Assembly (NCBI RefSeq): GCF_002414005.1
Contig: NZ_DHYG01000020.1
Location: forward strand, 1 to 38,459
Direction: 5' to 3'
DNA: 38,459 nt
DNA from: Psychrobacter sp. UBA5136
Lineage (GTDB): Bacteria; Pseudomonadota; Gammaproteobacteria; Pseudomonadales; Moraxellaceae
This document shows positions 9,503-17,388 of the stretch, in pieces. Below the pieces are notes generated by a model. That model was not told where the DNA came from. It saw nothing but the letters and a program-made list of their open reading frames with translations, and made no database searches. A program made the position numbers and the translations under genes. Position 1 is the stretch's first letter; each line of letters begins with the position of its first letter.

Positions 9503-10765
9503 TTAACATACAGAGTCATTCGATTTTGGTACAGACAATCCAAATAAAGGTCGCAAATACAAGGCTAAAAAAGTCCCCGCCATTGCCATAACACCCCATA
9601 TATAACCATGCGCACTAAATGAAGCAATACCGCCAAAATAAGCGCCGATGTTACAGCCGAATGCTAAACGTGCGCCATAGCCCATCATTAATCCGCCAAT
9701 CACCGAAGCGGCAAAATTGCCGATAGTAATCTGGGTGAATTTGAATAGACCGCCCGCTGCAGAGGCAATAAAAGCACCGATGATAATGCCAATGTTCATT
9801 ACCGTGGTCGAATCAGCAAAAATAGAAGCATTTAACGCGGCCGCATTTGCTCCTTGCCAATAACCCCAGCTAGCAACACCAACGCCAAAAGTGCTGGCGA
9901 TTTTAGAGCCCCATAACGTGAAGGCAGAAGTGATACCCCATGGCTGGCCACGCGTGAGCAATGTCAACGCATTGAGTAGCGCTAAGACAATCGCTGCAGC
10001 GAATAATGGCCAAGAACCACGAAAAATACGTTTCCAACCTTTTTCCGTGGGAATAGGCGCCATTTTAGGTGCGTTGGTTTTTTTCTCAACAATGAGCGTG
10101 ACCCAGGCAATCAGGGCAAACAATAGCAAAGACACCATCCAAGCGCCGCTATAACCGAGACCAGTCGAGGTTGCTAAAGAAAAAGGCGCAAAGGCGGGCA
10201 TCTCTTCTGTCCAAAACGGCAAATGATAAGCGCCAATGGTCGCGCCAATGATAAAGAAAATAAAGGTGATAAACATCACCGAACGTCCGCCGCCCACTGC
10301 GTAAAGCGTGCCAGAAGCACAGCCGCCGCCAAGCTGCATGCCTATACCGAATACAAACGACCCGACCAATAAGCTAACCCCAACGGGTGAGACGTAACCT
10401 GCGGCCGGTCCGCCAAAAATCGTCGTACCATAAGCTAAAATAGGCGCAAACAAAGTGACCGCCACTGCTAACATTAGCATGTGAGCGCGCATCGCTTGTC
10501 CGTTACCAACCGACATCAGACGTCTAAATGCAGAGGTAAAACCAAAGCGCGCATGAAACAGGGTATAGCCTAGCAATAGGCCGATACCGAAAAGTAGCGG
10601 CTGGGCGATCGTTTGGGTAATAGACAGATAGACCAACATAACAAAACCAACAATTGCGCCACCTGCTATTAGTAACGTTTGTGGGTCATTTAAAGCAAGC
10701 GTATCTCTAGGGATAGGATCGCGGCTATCGTTTACGGGTTGAACTCTAATTGTTGTAGTAGCCAA
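9503..10765 (-). CDS. yedE: YeeE/YedE-family sulfur-compound transporter
   Basis: About 420 residues of mostly hydrophobic helices, with two internal homologous halves as in the YeeE/YedE (TsuA-like) family. Conserved Cys-containing loops are visible: GMQLGGGCASGTLYAVGGG in the first half and ARLAFGCNIGAYFGGIASFS in the second. In the characterised relative TsuA, such cysteines relay thiosulfate across the inner membrane; the exact substrate here is not known. The start is probably TTG at 10765, because GGAAG lies 8 bases upstream; the longer frame from GTG 10774 would have the Shine-Dalgarno directly abutting the start. Transcribed alone. The symbol is a family label. Upstream palindromes may be regulator sites. 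Confidence 0.85.
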   Translation of the reverse strand: MATTTIRVQPVNDSRDPIPRDTLALNDPQTLLIAGGAIVGFVMLVYLSITQTIAQPLLFGIGLLLGYTLFHARFGFTSAFRRLMSVGNGQAMRAHMLMLAVAVTLFAPILAYGTTIFGGPAAGYVSPVGVSLLVGSFVFGIGMQLGGGCASGTLYAVGGGRSVMFITFIFFIIGATIGAYHLPFWTEEMPAFAPFSLATSTGLGYSGAWMVSLLLFALIAWVTLIVEKKTNAPKMAPIPTEKGWKRIFRGSWPLFAAAIVLALLNALTLLTRGQPWGITSAFTLWGSKIASTFGVGVASWGYWQGANAAALNASIFADSTTVMNIGIIIGAFIASAAGGLFKFTQITIGNFAASVIGGLMMGYGARLAFGCNIGAYFGGIASFSAHGYIWGVMAMAGTFLALYLRPLFGLSVPKSNDSVC

Positions 10766-10895
10766 AAGAATCACTTCCTTCTCTGATATAATGGGTCAGA
10801 GTTAATTATTTATATCTTTGATCAAAATAGGTTTTTGGAATATCTAAAGTATTTATCTAAGTAAGATTGAATAAGGACTATATGATAAACCCGTT

Positions 10896-10946
10896 TTGTA
10901 GGATGACTACAAGAAGAGGGGGAATTAATATATTCCAATAGGGAAT
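10896..10946. promoter_or_regulatory. Cluster of inverted repeats upstream of yedE-like gene
   Basis: TTGTAG-N5-CTACAA (10896-10912) is a perfect 6-bp inverted repeat. It is followed by three alternating half-sites, GGAAT-N6-ATTCC-N5-GGAAT (10921-10946). They lie about 130-180 bp upstream of the transporter start. They look like operator sites, but no regulator gene is nearby and the role is inferred. Confidence 0.35.
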
Positions 10947-11230
10947 AAGAGCATCGGTTGAAATGCGCTATAGGGCGGGTAACCTACGGAACAGTTATCT
11001 TTTTTTCTATACATCGTTGTTCTTATTGATATTTATTTTACGTATCAGTGACTATTTCGGTCAATCAAGGACAATATGAGCAGACAAAAAGTTTATTAAG
11101 AATAGCTACCTATATACTTGATAAATTAAGTTTTACTAAATACGCTTGTCTATTTAAGGTTGTATTTATATAAGTTTGCTTCATATTCATTATCTACTTT
11201 GTTTACTTCTTATATAATCGTGTCTACCGT

Positions 11231-11268
11231 CTTATATTTAAGTTGGCGCCTTATATTTAAGTTAGCCC
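11231..11268. repeat. 19-bp direct tandem duplication
   Basis: Two adjacent copies of a 19-bp unit, CTTATATTTAAGTT followed by GGCGC or AGCCC (11231-11249 and 11250-11268), differ only near the end. Non-coding, in the spacer before the MITE. Confidence 0.7.
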
Positions 11269-11319
11269 GTATGCGTAGCCACTACTTCACACATTTTTAG
11301 TATAAAGTTTTCACCATTT

Positions 11320-11467
11320 AAAAAATTGGTGGTGTGTCAAAAAGTATGCTGATTAAAACTTGAACAATTTTTGAAGCCTTGAAAGCCCTATAGAATCAGA
11401 GAACTTAGCATAGATTTCTTATTGACTTCTATCGCCAGCATACTTTTTAGAACACCACCAAAAAATT
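11320..11467. mobile_element. MITE-like element, 132 bp, with 8-bp target duplication
   Basis: The element spans 11328-11459. Its 24-bp terminal inverted repeats (11328-11351 and 11436-11459) begin GGTGGTGT and match at 21 of 24 positions. It is flanked by perfect 8-bp direct repeats AAAAAATT (11320-11327 and 11460-11467), the footprint of transposition. The inside is too short to code for a transposase and has no ORF of note. Ends with GG and an AT-rich 8-bp duplication would fit an IS1595- or IS6-like parent, but the family is not assigned. It sits 34 bp upstream of the next start codon. Confidence 0.85.
11422..11451 (+). promoter_or_regulatory. Possible outward promoter at right end of MITE
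   Basis: TTGACT (11422-11427), an 18-bp spacer and TTTAGA (11446-11451) lie at the right end of the element and point at the gene starting at 11502. A weak match; inferred. Confidence 0.3.
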
Positions 11468-11501
11468 AATACTACTTAACCAATCCATTACTAGAGTTCG
11501 T

Positions 11502-12125
11502 ATGACTACACCTATAACGCCTTCCTCAGTTTCCACGGATAACCCTCCTAACGTATCGATGGCGGTCATCTATCATAGTAATTATGGGCATACCAAACGC
11601 GTCGCCGAAGCAGTCGTGACCGGCGCGCGTCAGCAATTACCAGCAGCCCGAGTCAAAGCTGTCGATGTTCATGATGTTGATTGGGATTTTGTGGATCAGG
11701 CGGATTTACTGGTGTTTGGTAGCGCCGTCTATATGGGCAGCGTGACGGCAGGCTTTAAGACCTTTATGGATGAGACTTCTAAGCGTTGGTACCATCGCAA
11801 ATGGGAAGGCAAGTGGGCCGCAGGTTTTGCCAACTCAGGCGGTTTGAGTGGTGATAAGCTTGCCGTCCTGCAGCAGATTTGCCTTTATGCCATGCAACAC
11901 GGCATGAATTGGATAGGCTTGCCACTGATGCCAACGGGGCATGAAGCGCATGATTTAAACCGTCTTTCAAGCTTTTTGGGCTTGATGACGCAGTCGCTAG
12001 ATGGGCCACCTGAAGTGACGCCGGGCGCAGGAGACATCGATACTGCCATTTGGTTTGGCGACCATTTGGCGAAGACCATTATCAAACATCAGCCTAAACC
12101 ATCAGACGCCGCTACAAAAGATTAA
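11502..12125 (+). CDS. Flavodoxin-fold NAD(P)H:quinone oxidoreductase-like protein (WrbA/FMN reductase type)
   Basis: 207 residues. After a variable N-terminus of about 20 residues comes a flavodoxin fold: AVIYHSNYGHTKRVAEAVVTG is the FMN phosphate-binding loop, then ADLLVFGSAVYMGSVTAGFK and WAAGFANSGGLSGDKLAVLQ. This matches the NADPH-dependent FMN reductase/WrbA group that reduces quinones by two electrons. Classical WrbA features are only partly present, so a generic flavodoxin family NAD(P)H-dependent oxidoreductase is safest. AGAG lies 5 bases before ATG 11502. The MITE sits immediately upstream, so the native promoter is probably displaced or replaced. Monocistronic, ending at a strong terminator. 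Confidence 0.85.
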   Translation: MTTPITPSSVSTDNPPNVSMAVIYHSNYGHTKRVAEAVVTGARQQLPAARVKAVDVHDVDWDFVDQADLLVFGSAVYMGSVTAGFKTFMDETSKRWYHRKWEGKWAAGFANSGGLSGDKLAVLQQICLYAMQHGMNWIGLPLMPTGHEAHDLNRLSSFLGLMTQSLDGPPEVTPGAGDIDTAIWFGDHLAKTIIKHQPKPSDAATKD

Positions 12126-12158
12126 AATCAGCCAGCATTTAATAGCCACTTATAAAAT

Positions 12159-12196
12159 AAAAAAGCAGATATCAATTCGGTATCTGCTTTTTTTTT
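12159..12196. terminator. Bidirectional terminator
   Basis: A perfect 13-bp stem (12159-12171 with 12181-12193) with A run and T run ends, between the convergent quinone reductase-like gene and the small lipoprotein. Confidence 0.85.
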
Positions 12197-12199
12197 ATG

Positions 12200-12400
12200 T
12201 TATCGAGCCTTGTCTGTTGTTGAAACGGTTTGAGTGGCAGTCATACTAGCAGGTACGGACACAGTAGAGGCGCGCTCAACAAGGACAGTGTTGGCAGGGA
12301 GGTTCTTGACAGGAATGGGACTGTCGACAAACTGAAAAGATTGGCATCCTGTCAGAGGTATCGCTGCTGCAAACGTAAATATAAGGGCAAAGGATTTCAT
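12200..12400 (-). CDS. Small hypothetical lipoprotein
   Basis: 66 residues. The N-terminus MKSFALIFTFAAAIPLTGCQ is a clear type II signal peptide with lipobox LTGC, leaving a mature peptide of about 48 residues rich in Val, Thr, Ser and Ala, with no recognised domain. AGAGG lies 5 bases before the ATG, which supports real translation. Function unknown; likely an envelope protein. It shares its terminator with the convergent gene at 11502. Confidence 0.75.
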   Translation of the reverse strand: MKSFALIFTFAAAIPLTGCQSFQFVDSPIPVKNLPANTVLVERASTVSVPASMTATQTVSTTDKAR

Positions 12401-13099
12401 AAGAACCTCTCAGGCGGACGTTAGCAATGTCGTTATAGTTGGCGATATTAAACTAGCGCTTATCATAAGCAAAACAGGGGCGGGGCAAAAGGTATTTGTT
12501 AGCCATATAAAAATAACGCTAAATACAGAGCGCATCTCAAATCGGTGCTGTTCAAATTGGCGCTGTTCAAATTGGCGCTGTGTATCTATTATGTACGCTC
12601 GCAGCCTCTTACAACAAGTAGCCAAGTCGCTTTTTAAACCATCTCACGTCTTATCTATTGTTTATTCATCAATAAAACCAAAGTTTAAATACGTTTAGTC
12701 TTTGTTTTTCAAGGGGTTTGTTGTTCGAGATAAAATTATAATATAAAAAAATATATTGAATAAACAGGGATTAAGATTCCATCCGAGGTTTTTTAACTTT
12801 TGTAAAAACATGCAGTGAATGCGTTACTATTTAAGTAATAGATGGGAAATAGTTTTACATTAGCGGTGTGAGCAGACATTCTTTAGAAACTATCTCTCCT
12901 GAAGTGTTTTTATCACGCCCCTTTATTAAGCATTTTATTGGACGATTTGCTAAATCATGTAATGGATTATCAGTTGAGTACTGAAAGTTATTGTTAATAA
13001 TCTTACTCAATGTCAAATGTCTTATCCTAACCATGCGTTCCAATATATGCGACCCAATAATAACTACAACACCCTAGGTGCCAGCTATATGAGGATATT
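12401..13099. other. Spacer upstream of the cytochrome/amine oxidase cluster
   Basis: 699 bp. It contains a 15-bp triple repeat (12537-12581), an AT-rich stretch near 12735-12765 that could hold a promoter, and overlapping short open frames on both strands at 12855-13043, neither of which can be called a gene. The cytochrome gene must be promoted from here. Confidence 0.4.
12537..12581. repeat. 15-bp tandem repeat, three copies
   Basis: Three adjacent copies of TCAAATTGGCGCTGT (12537-12551, 12552-12566, 12567-12581); the first has two differences (TCAAATCGGTGCTGT). Non-coding, upstream of the small lipoprotein gene. Confidence 0.85.
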
Positions 13100-14554
13100 A
13101 TGAAGCCACTTTCTGTGATGTTATCGATGCTTGTCATTGGTATTACCTCCAGCGCCGTGATGGCTGAAGGTGCTAACCTTCCTAATGCCAACTTACCCAA
13201 TGCTAGCTTACCTAATGTAAGCCCAGCCAACAGTGAGCTCGTCAACCGCGGCGCCTATATTGCCCGCGCAGCTGATTGTATGGCTTGTCATGGTGAGGAC
13301 TACAGCGGCGGCACAGCGGTTGAAACTCCGATGGGAGAAATCTATTCAACCAATATCACCCCTTCTAAACGTTACGGTATCGGTAAATATACCGAAGCAG
13401 ATTTAAAAAACGCGCTACAAAAAGGTCGCGCACCAGACCATATGCTCTATCCTGCTATGCCATATCCTTCTTATAGTGGCATGACAGAAGAAGATATCAG
13501 CGCGCTGTTTGCTTATTTGCAAACCGTACCGCCCGTCGATGAAGCGCCTAAGCAAGAAACCAAATTACCCTTTCCTTTTAACATCCGCAGCTTGATGATC
13601 GGTTGGAATCTTCTCAATTTGCCGTCTACCGAAAAGCGCGATGGTCTTAATGACAAACAAAAACGCGGTGAATATTTGGTCAACCATTTAGAGCACTGCG
13701 GCACTTGCCATACGCCGCGCAACGGTACTATGGGTTTTGATAAAGAAAAGTATTTATCAGGCGCGCCGCTTGGCAATTGGCATTCTCCAAATATCACGCC
13801 TGATGAGTCAAGCGGTATCGGTAGTTGGAGCGAGCAAGATATTATCACGTATCTGCGTACTGGTGAGCTTGATCAGCGCGCCTATGCTGGCGGCCCCATG
13901 GGCGAAGCGGTTGCACACAGTACGCGCTATCTAAAAAATGAAGACTTAAGTGCGATTGCGTCTTACCTAAAAGCGATACCTGCCATTCAAACCGAAGACA
14001 AGGTTAATGCCGTCGATGTGGCACGCTTGCCAACGCCAGTCAACGAATCTATCACGCATGACTTACTTGCGCAAAAAGATTACTTAGCCCAAGCAAAAGC
14101 ACAGGTTAGTAACGGTAGCAATTCGCCAAAATCACTCTATCTGGCGGTTTGTGGTAGCTGTCATGGTGTCGATGGGTACGGTCAGCCTGACGCACGCTAT
14201 GCGCCTATCGTTGGTCTTAGCAGCATTCGCCGCGAAAAGCCTGACGCCCTCGTCAATATGATTCTGCATGGCGTAGAGAGCGCGACCAATACGTCGCCTA
14301 TCATGCCAGGTTTCTCAGAAGAGCTAAGCAGCGAGCAGATTGCTGGTATCACCAACTACGTTCGTACCAGTTTTGGTGGCCATGCCAACAGTGAGGTGAG
14401 TGCCGCTGATGTCGATCGCATTGCTGCAGCAGAAGTGGAAAAACCTTTTTTGATTAAGTACGCAGGCTTACTCGCAATTATCGGCATTATCGTTGCAATT
14501 TTGATCATTATATTTATTGTACGAGCCATTTTACGGTCTAGACGCCGCCGTTAA
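13100..14554 (+). CDS. Membrane-anchored tri-haem cytochrome c (AdhB/gluconate dehydrogenase cytochrome subunit-like)
   Basis: 484 residues. Signal peptide (MKPLSVMLSMLVIGITSSAVMA), a short repeated NLPNA/SLPN stretch, then three c-type haem motifs: CMACH at 60-64, CGTCH at 200-204 and CGSCH at 351-355. Domain 1 has the ATP-independent family hallmark IYSTNITPSKRYGIGKYT and YPAMPYPSYSGM, typical of cytochrome subunits of quinone alcohol dehydrogenases and FAD gluconate dehydrogenases. A C-terminal transmembrane helix (about 455-478) ends in RSRRRR, anchoring the protein with its haems in the periplasm. GAGG lies 5 bases before the ATG. No PQQ or gluconate dehydrogenase gene is adjacent; the neighbour is a flavin amine oxidase, so the cytochrome likely accepts its electrons (inference). 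Length is normal for the family (about 480). Confidence 0.9.
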   Translation: MKPLSVMLSMLVIGITSSAVMAEGANLPNANLPNASLPNVSPANSELVNRGAYIARAADCMACHGEDYSGGTAVETPMGEIYSTNITPSKRYGIGKYTEADLKNALQKGRAPDHMLYPAMPYPSYSGMTEEDISALFAYLQTVPPVDEAPKQETKLPFPFNIRSLMIGWNLLNLPSTEKRDGLNDKQKRGEYLVNHLEHCGTCHTPRNGTMGFDKEKYLSGAPLGNWHSPNITPDESSGIGSWSEQDIITYLRTGELDQRAYAGGPMGEAVAHSTRYLKNEDLSAIASYLKAIPAIQTEDKVNAVDVARLPTPVNESITHDLLAQKDYLAQAKAQVSNGSNSPKSLYLAVCGSCHGVDGYGQPDARYAPIVGLSSIRREKPDALVNMILHGVESATNTSPIMPGFSEELSSEQIAGITNYVRTSFGGHANSEVSAADVDRIAAAEVEKPFLIKYAGLLAIIGIIVAILIIIFIVRAILRSRRRR

Positions 14555-14640
14555 TTGAAGCGCAAGCTGTTGCAATGGTTTTGGTTTAAAGAGTTCTAAT
14601 CGAAATTATGAAAACCAAAACAGAGCAGCAACCGCTTCAA
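14555..14640. repeat. Long imperfect inverted repeat after the tri-haem cytochrome gene
   Basis: Outer arms TTGAAGCG (14555-14562) and CGCTTCAA (14633-14640) and inner arms TTTTGGTTT (14579-14587) and AAACCAAAA (14612-14620) are joined by partly paired segments. The fold would make a long stem-loop directly after the stop codon. No clear U-tract, so it may stabilise mRNA, attenuate, or be a decayed repetitive element. The rest of the spacer to 14858 shows only the ribosome binding site of the next gene. Confidence 0.6.
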
Positions 14641-14858
14641 TCGAACAGCAAATTATTAATCTTATAACAGCGTTTTAGACATTTATTACCAGACAGGGAT
14701 TAACGGCAACACGGTAGCGCACGGCAGTTTGGCAAATAAGCGCAGAGTTAAGCCAAGCTAAAAGGTACAAGCACTTATAAATAGCAATAAGCGTTTGTTA
14801 ATAAAAACAGCACAAGTGGCTACTGTCATGTACGAACGTCTACTTTAAGGATATTATT

Positions 14859-16460
14859 ATGAAAGACATGCTTCAATCACCAACGCGGCGCCAACTCCTC
14901 TCGATGATTGGTAAAACAGCAGGCGCAACCGCGATGTATCAGGCAATGACGACCTTAGGATTTGCCTCAGAATCGAGTTTTAAAGAAGCCATGGACTTAA
15001 AAGGTGCTCCTCCAGGCGCGAGTATCATTGTTCTTGGCGCGGGACTTGGTGGGCTGACGGCGGCGTATGAGCTGCGTAAAGCAGGCTACAATGTCAAAGT
15101 ACTTGAGTTTCAAAATCGAGGCGGCGGTCGCAGTTGGACGCTCAACAGCGGTGATAGATATACCGAGCTTGGCGGCGAAGAAGTCACCTGTGATTTTGAA
15201 GAGGGCAATTATTTTAACGGTGGGCCGTGGCGCCTGCCAAGTCATCACTATGCTGTCTTCCACTATTGCAAGCAGTTCGGCGTTGAGATGCAGCCATTTA
15301 TTCAAACCAATGACCGCGCTTATTTACATCGTACTGATCATTTCAATGGCGTACCGCAGCGTTTGGGTGATGTGAAAAATGACATCAAAGGGCACGTATC
15401 AGAATTATTATCAAAAGCGGTTAATGCCGGCGGTCTTGATCGTTCTGTCAACAAGGAAGACAAAGAAAAACTACTCGAGGGCTTAAAAGGTTGGGGCGCG
15501 CTTGATAAGGACTATCGCTATCAGACCAATCATGAAACCAGCGGGCATCGTGGTTTTAGCGTGCTGCCGGGTGGCGGCTTGATGCCTGATGCAAAACCTT
15601 CAAAAGTTTTGCCCATGGATGAGATATTGGATTCTGGTGTATGGGCCGACATTTATAACAATCATAATATTTATGTCCATCAACCAACGATGTTTCAGCC
15701 TGTGGGCGGTATGGGTAAAATTGGTGATGCGTTCACCCGCGAATGCCGCGACATGATTGAGTTTAATGCCAAAGTCACTAAGATTCATCAAGATGAAAGC
15801 GGCGTCACTGTTGATTATGTCGATAGCAACAGTCCAGATGGCGCGACCAAAACCATTCGTGCTGATTGGTGTGTGTGCAATATTCCGTTAACCGTGCTGA
15901 CACAAATGGATATTAACGTCTCAAAACCAATGAAACAAGCCATGGCAGCCATTCCCTATGAGACGTCTTATAAAGTAGGTTTGGAGTTCCATCGCCGTTT
16001 TTGGGAAGAAGATGAGTGGATCTACGGCGGCGTAACTTATACCAATATGCCGATTGCGCAGATTGCTTACCCTTCGCAAAATATGTTTAAAACGGGCACT
16101 GGCGTGTTATTAGGCGCTTATGGTTATGGTCCAACGTCTTATAAATTTAACTCCTTAACGCCACAAGAGCGTATCAACGTTGCACTTGCCTACGGTAAAT
16201 ATATCCACCCACAATATCCAAAAGAGTTTAAGGCAGGCACGTCAGTGGTTTGGCACCGTATCCCATGGACACTCGGTTGTTATGGTATTTGGAGTGAATC
16301 GACTCGTCGTCAGTATTACGACACCCTGTGCAGTATTGATAATCGTATTGTACTAGCGGGCGAGCATTGCTCACACATTCCAGCATGGCAGGAAGGCGCT
16401 ATTTTATCGGGTATGGATGCCGCAAAGCGTCTTCATAGAAAAGCAAAAATGCTGGGTTAA
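14859..16460 (+). CDS. Tat-exported flavin monoamine oxidase/dehydrogenase family protein
   Basis: 533 residues. The N-terminus carries a twin-arginine motif (TRRQLLSMIG, Arg 10-11) followed by a weakly hydrophobic segment, implying folded export to the periplasm. The FAD-binding Rossmann motif is IIVLGAGLGGLTAAYELRKA (GAGLGG at 60-65), with the acidic ribose-binding residue in VKVLEF and the GGR motif (GGGRSW). The C-terminal FAD motif is IVLAGEHCSHIPAWQEGAIL. This fits the amine oxidase superfamily (MAO, L-amino-acid oxidase, NicA2); the substrate cannot be read from sequence. AAGGA lies 7 bases before the ATG. It is flanked by two c-type cytochromes and the downstream one starts within 80 bp, so cytochrome c rather than oxygen may be the electron acceptor, as shown for NicA2 (inference). 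Confidence 0.88.
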   Translation: MKDMLQSPTRRQLLSMIGKTAGATAMYQAMTTLGFASESSFKEAMDLKGAPPGASIIVLGAGLGGLTAAYELRKAGYNVKVLEFQNRGGGRSWTLNSGDRYTELGGEEVTCDFEEGNYFNGGPWRLPSHHYAVFHYCKQFGVEMQPFIQTNDRAYLHRTDHFNGVPQRLGDVKNDIKGHVSELLSKAVNAGGLDRSVNKEDKEKLLEGLKGWGALDKDYRYQTNHETSGHRGFSVLPGGGLMPDAKPSKVLPMDEILDSGVWADIYNNHNIYVHQPTMFQPVGGMGKIGDAFTRECRDMIEFNAKVTKIHQDESGVTVDYVDSNSPDGATKTIRADWCVCNIPLTVLTQMDINVSKPMKQAMAAIPYETSYKVGLEFHRRFWEEDEWIYGGVTYTNMPIAQIAYPSQNMFKTGTGVLLGAYGYGPTSYKFNSLTPQERINVALAYGKYIHPQYPKEFKAGTSVVWHRIPWTLGCYGIWSESTRRQYYDTLCSIDNRIVLAGEHCSHIPAWQEGAILSGMDAAKRLHRKAKMLG

Positions 16461-16536
16461 TATGAATAATTATAAAAATTCAGAGGCTATCATGGACAAT
16501 GCAATCGTGAAGAAGGCAATCGTGGAGAAAAAAGTC

Positions 16537-17169
16537 ATGAAAAACATGACATCCAAACTGCTGACTGTGATGTTACTGAGTGCGATGAGCAGTGCAGCAC
16601 TTTTAGGCTGTAGTCAACAGTCGGATGATGTAGAGACGGTGGCGAGTAAACAGCAACAAGATACTGAAACAACCCTTGACTATCAGGCCAGTCGGAACAA
16701 CGGTGCTTGGGGCGCTGTCTATATGAGTCGTGAGGAGCTGACAGCACCTCCTACCAATATCGTTGATGACAGCTTACTTCCCAATATGGATAATGATCCT
16801 AGTCTTACTGAGTGGGAAACAAAGTTTGAAGGGACAAATGCTTTTGTGACCACAGATGGTAAAAAGCTGTATCACGACTCTTGTGCGGCTTGCCATATGC
16901 ATAAAGGCGAGGGTGCTTACGGCGCGGGCTATTATCCGCCGCTCGCCCATAACAGCAAGATGCAATCAAAGTACTACATCATTGATATTTTGATTAACGG
17001 CTTTCGCGGTATGCCGTCGTTCCATGGTATGATGAACGATGAGCAAATGGCTGCGGTGACCCAGTACGTGCATAGTGAGCTTAATGACTATACAGATACA
17101 GTAACTGCCGAAGATGTGGCTCAGCTAAGACATGCCAATCCATCGGCTGGCGATCCAAGTGACGAGTAA
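16537..17169 (+). CDS. Mono-haem cytochrome c lipoprotein
   Basis: 210 residues from ATG 16537, chosen because GGAG lies nine bases upstream and the protein then begins with a normal lipoprotein signal (MKNMTSKLLTVMLLSAMSSA, lipobox LLGC). In-frame ATGs at 16492 (with AGAGG upstream) and 16462 (one base after the amine oxidase stop) are possible and would add a basic N-terminal extension. One haem site CAACH (116-120 from 16537) and a distal Met in GFRGMPSFHGMM give a class I cytochrome c. It is predicted to be lipid-anchored in the periplasm. Tight spacing to the amine oxidase suggests cotranscription and a partnership as electron acceptor. Confidence 0.86.
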   Translation: MKNMTSKLLTVMLLSAMSSAALLGCSQQSDDVETVASKQQQDTETTLDYQASRNNGAWGAVYMSREELTAPPTNIVDDSLLPNMDNDPSLTEWETKFEGTNAFVTTDGKKLYHDSCAACHMHKGEGAYGAGYYPPLAHNSKMQSKYYIIDILINGFRGMPSFHGMMNDEQMAAVTQYVHSELNDYTDTVTAEDVAQLRHANPSAGDPSDE

Positions 17170-17293
17170 CGTCAAAAATTGTACTGTTAGCCAATTACTT
17201 TTGAGGGTTAGTAGCTCATAAGGGTTAATGGCTCATATAAGCAGTAGCTTGCCCATAAGAAGTAACTTGCCGTTCCCGTTTCCCGTTAAAATA

Positions 17294-17327
17294 AAAAAGC
17301 GCCCGATAGTATTATCGAGCGCTTTTT
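17294..17327. terminator. Bidirectional terminator between cytochrome c and tolB
   Basis: A 15-bp stem with one mismatch (17294-17308 with 17313-17327), loop of 4 nt, A run on the left and T run on the right, between convergent genes. Confidence 0.85.
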
Positions 17328-17388
17328 CTTTGTCAACGTTAACCTTAACCAGTTTCGAGTTATATTTTACGACATAAACATTAGCGGG

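Noticed and set aside
12855..13043. 62-residue minus-strand ORF as a gene
   Set aside because: No ribosome binding site before its ATG and an equally plausible frame on the other strand; listed only as a possible remnant.
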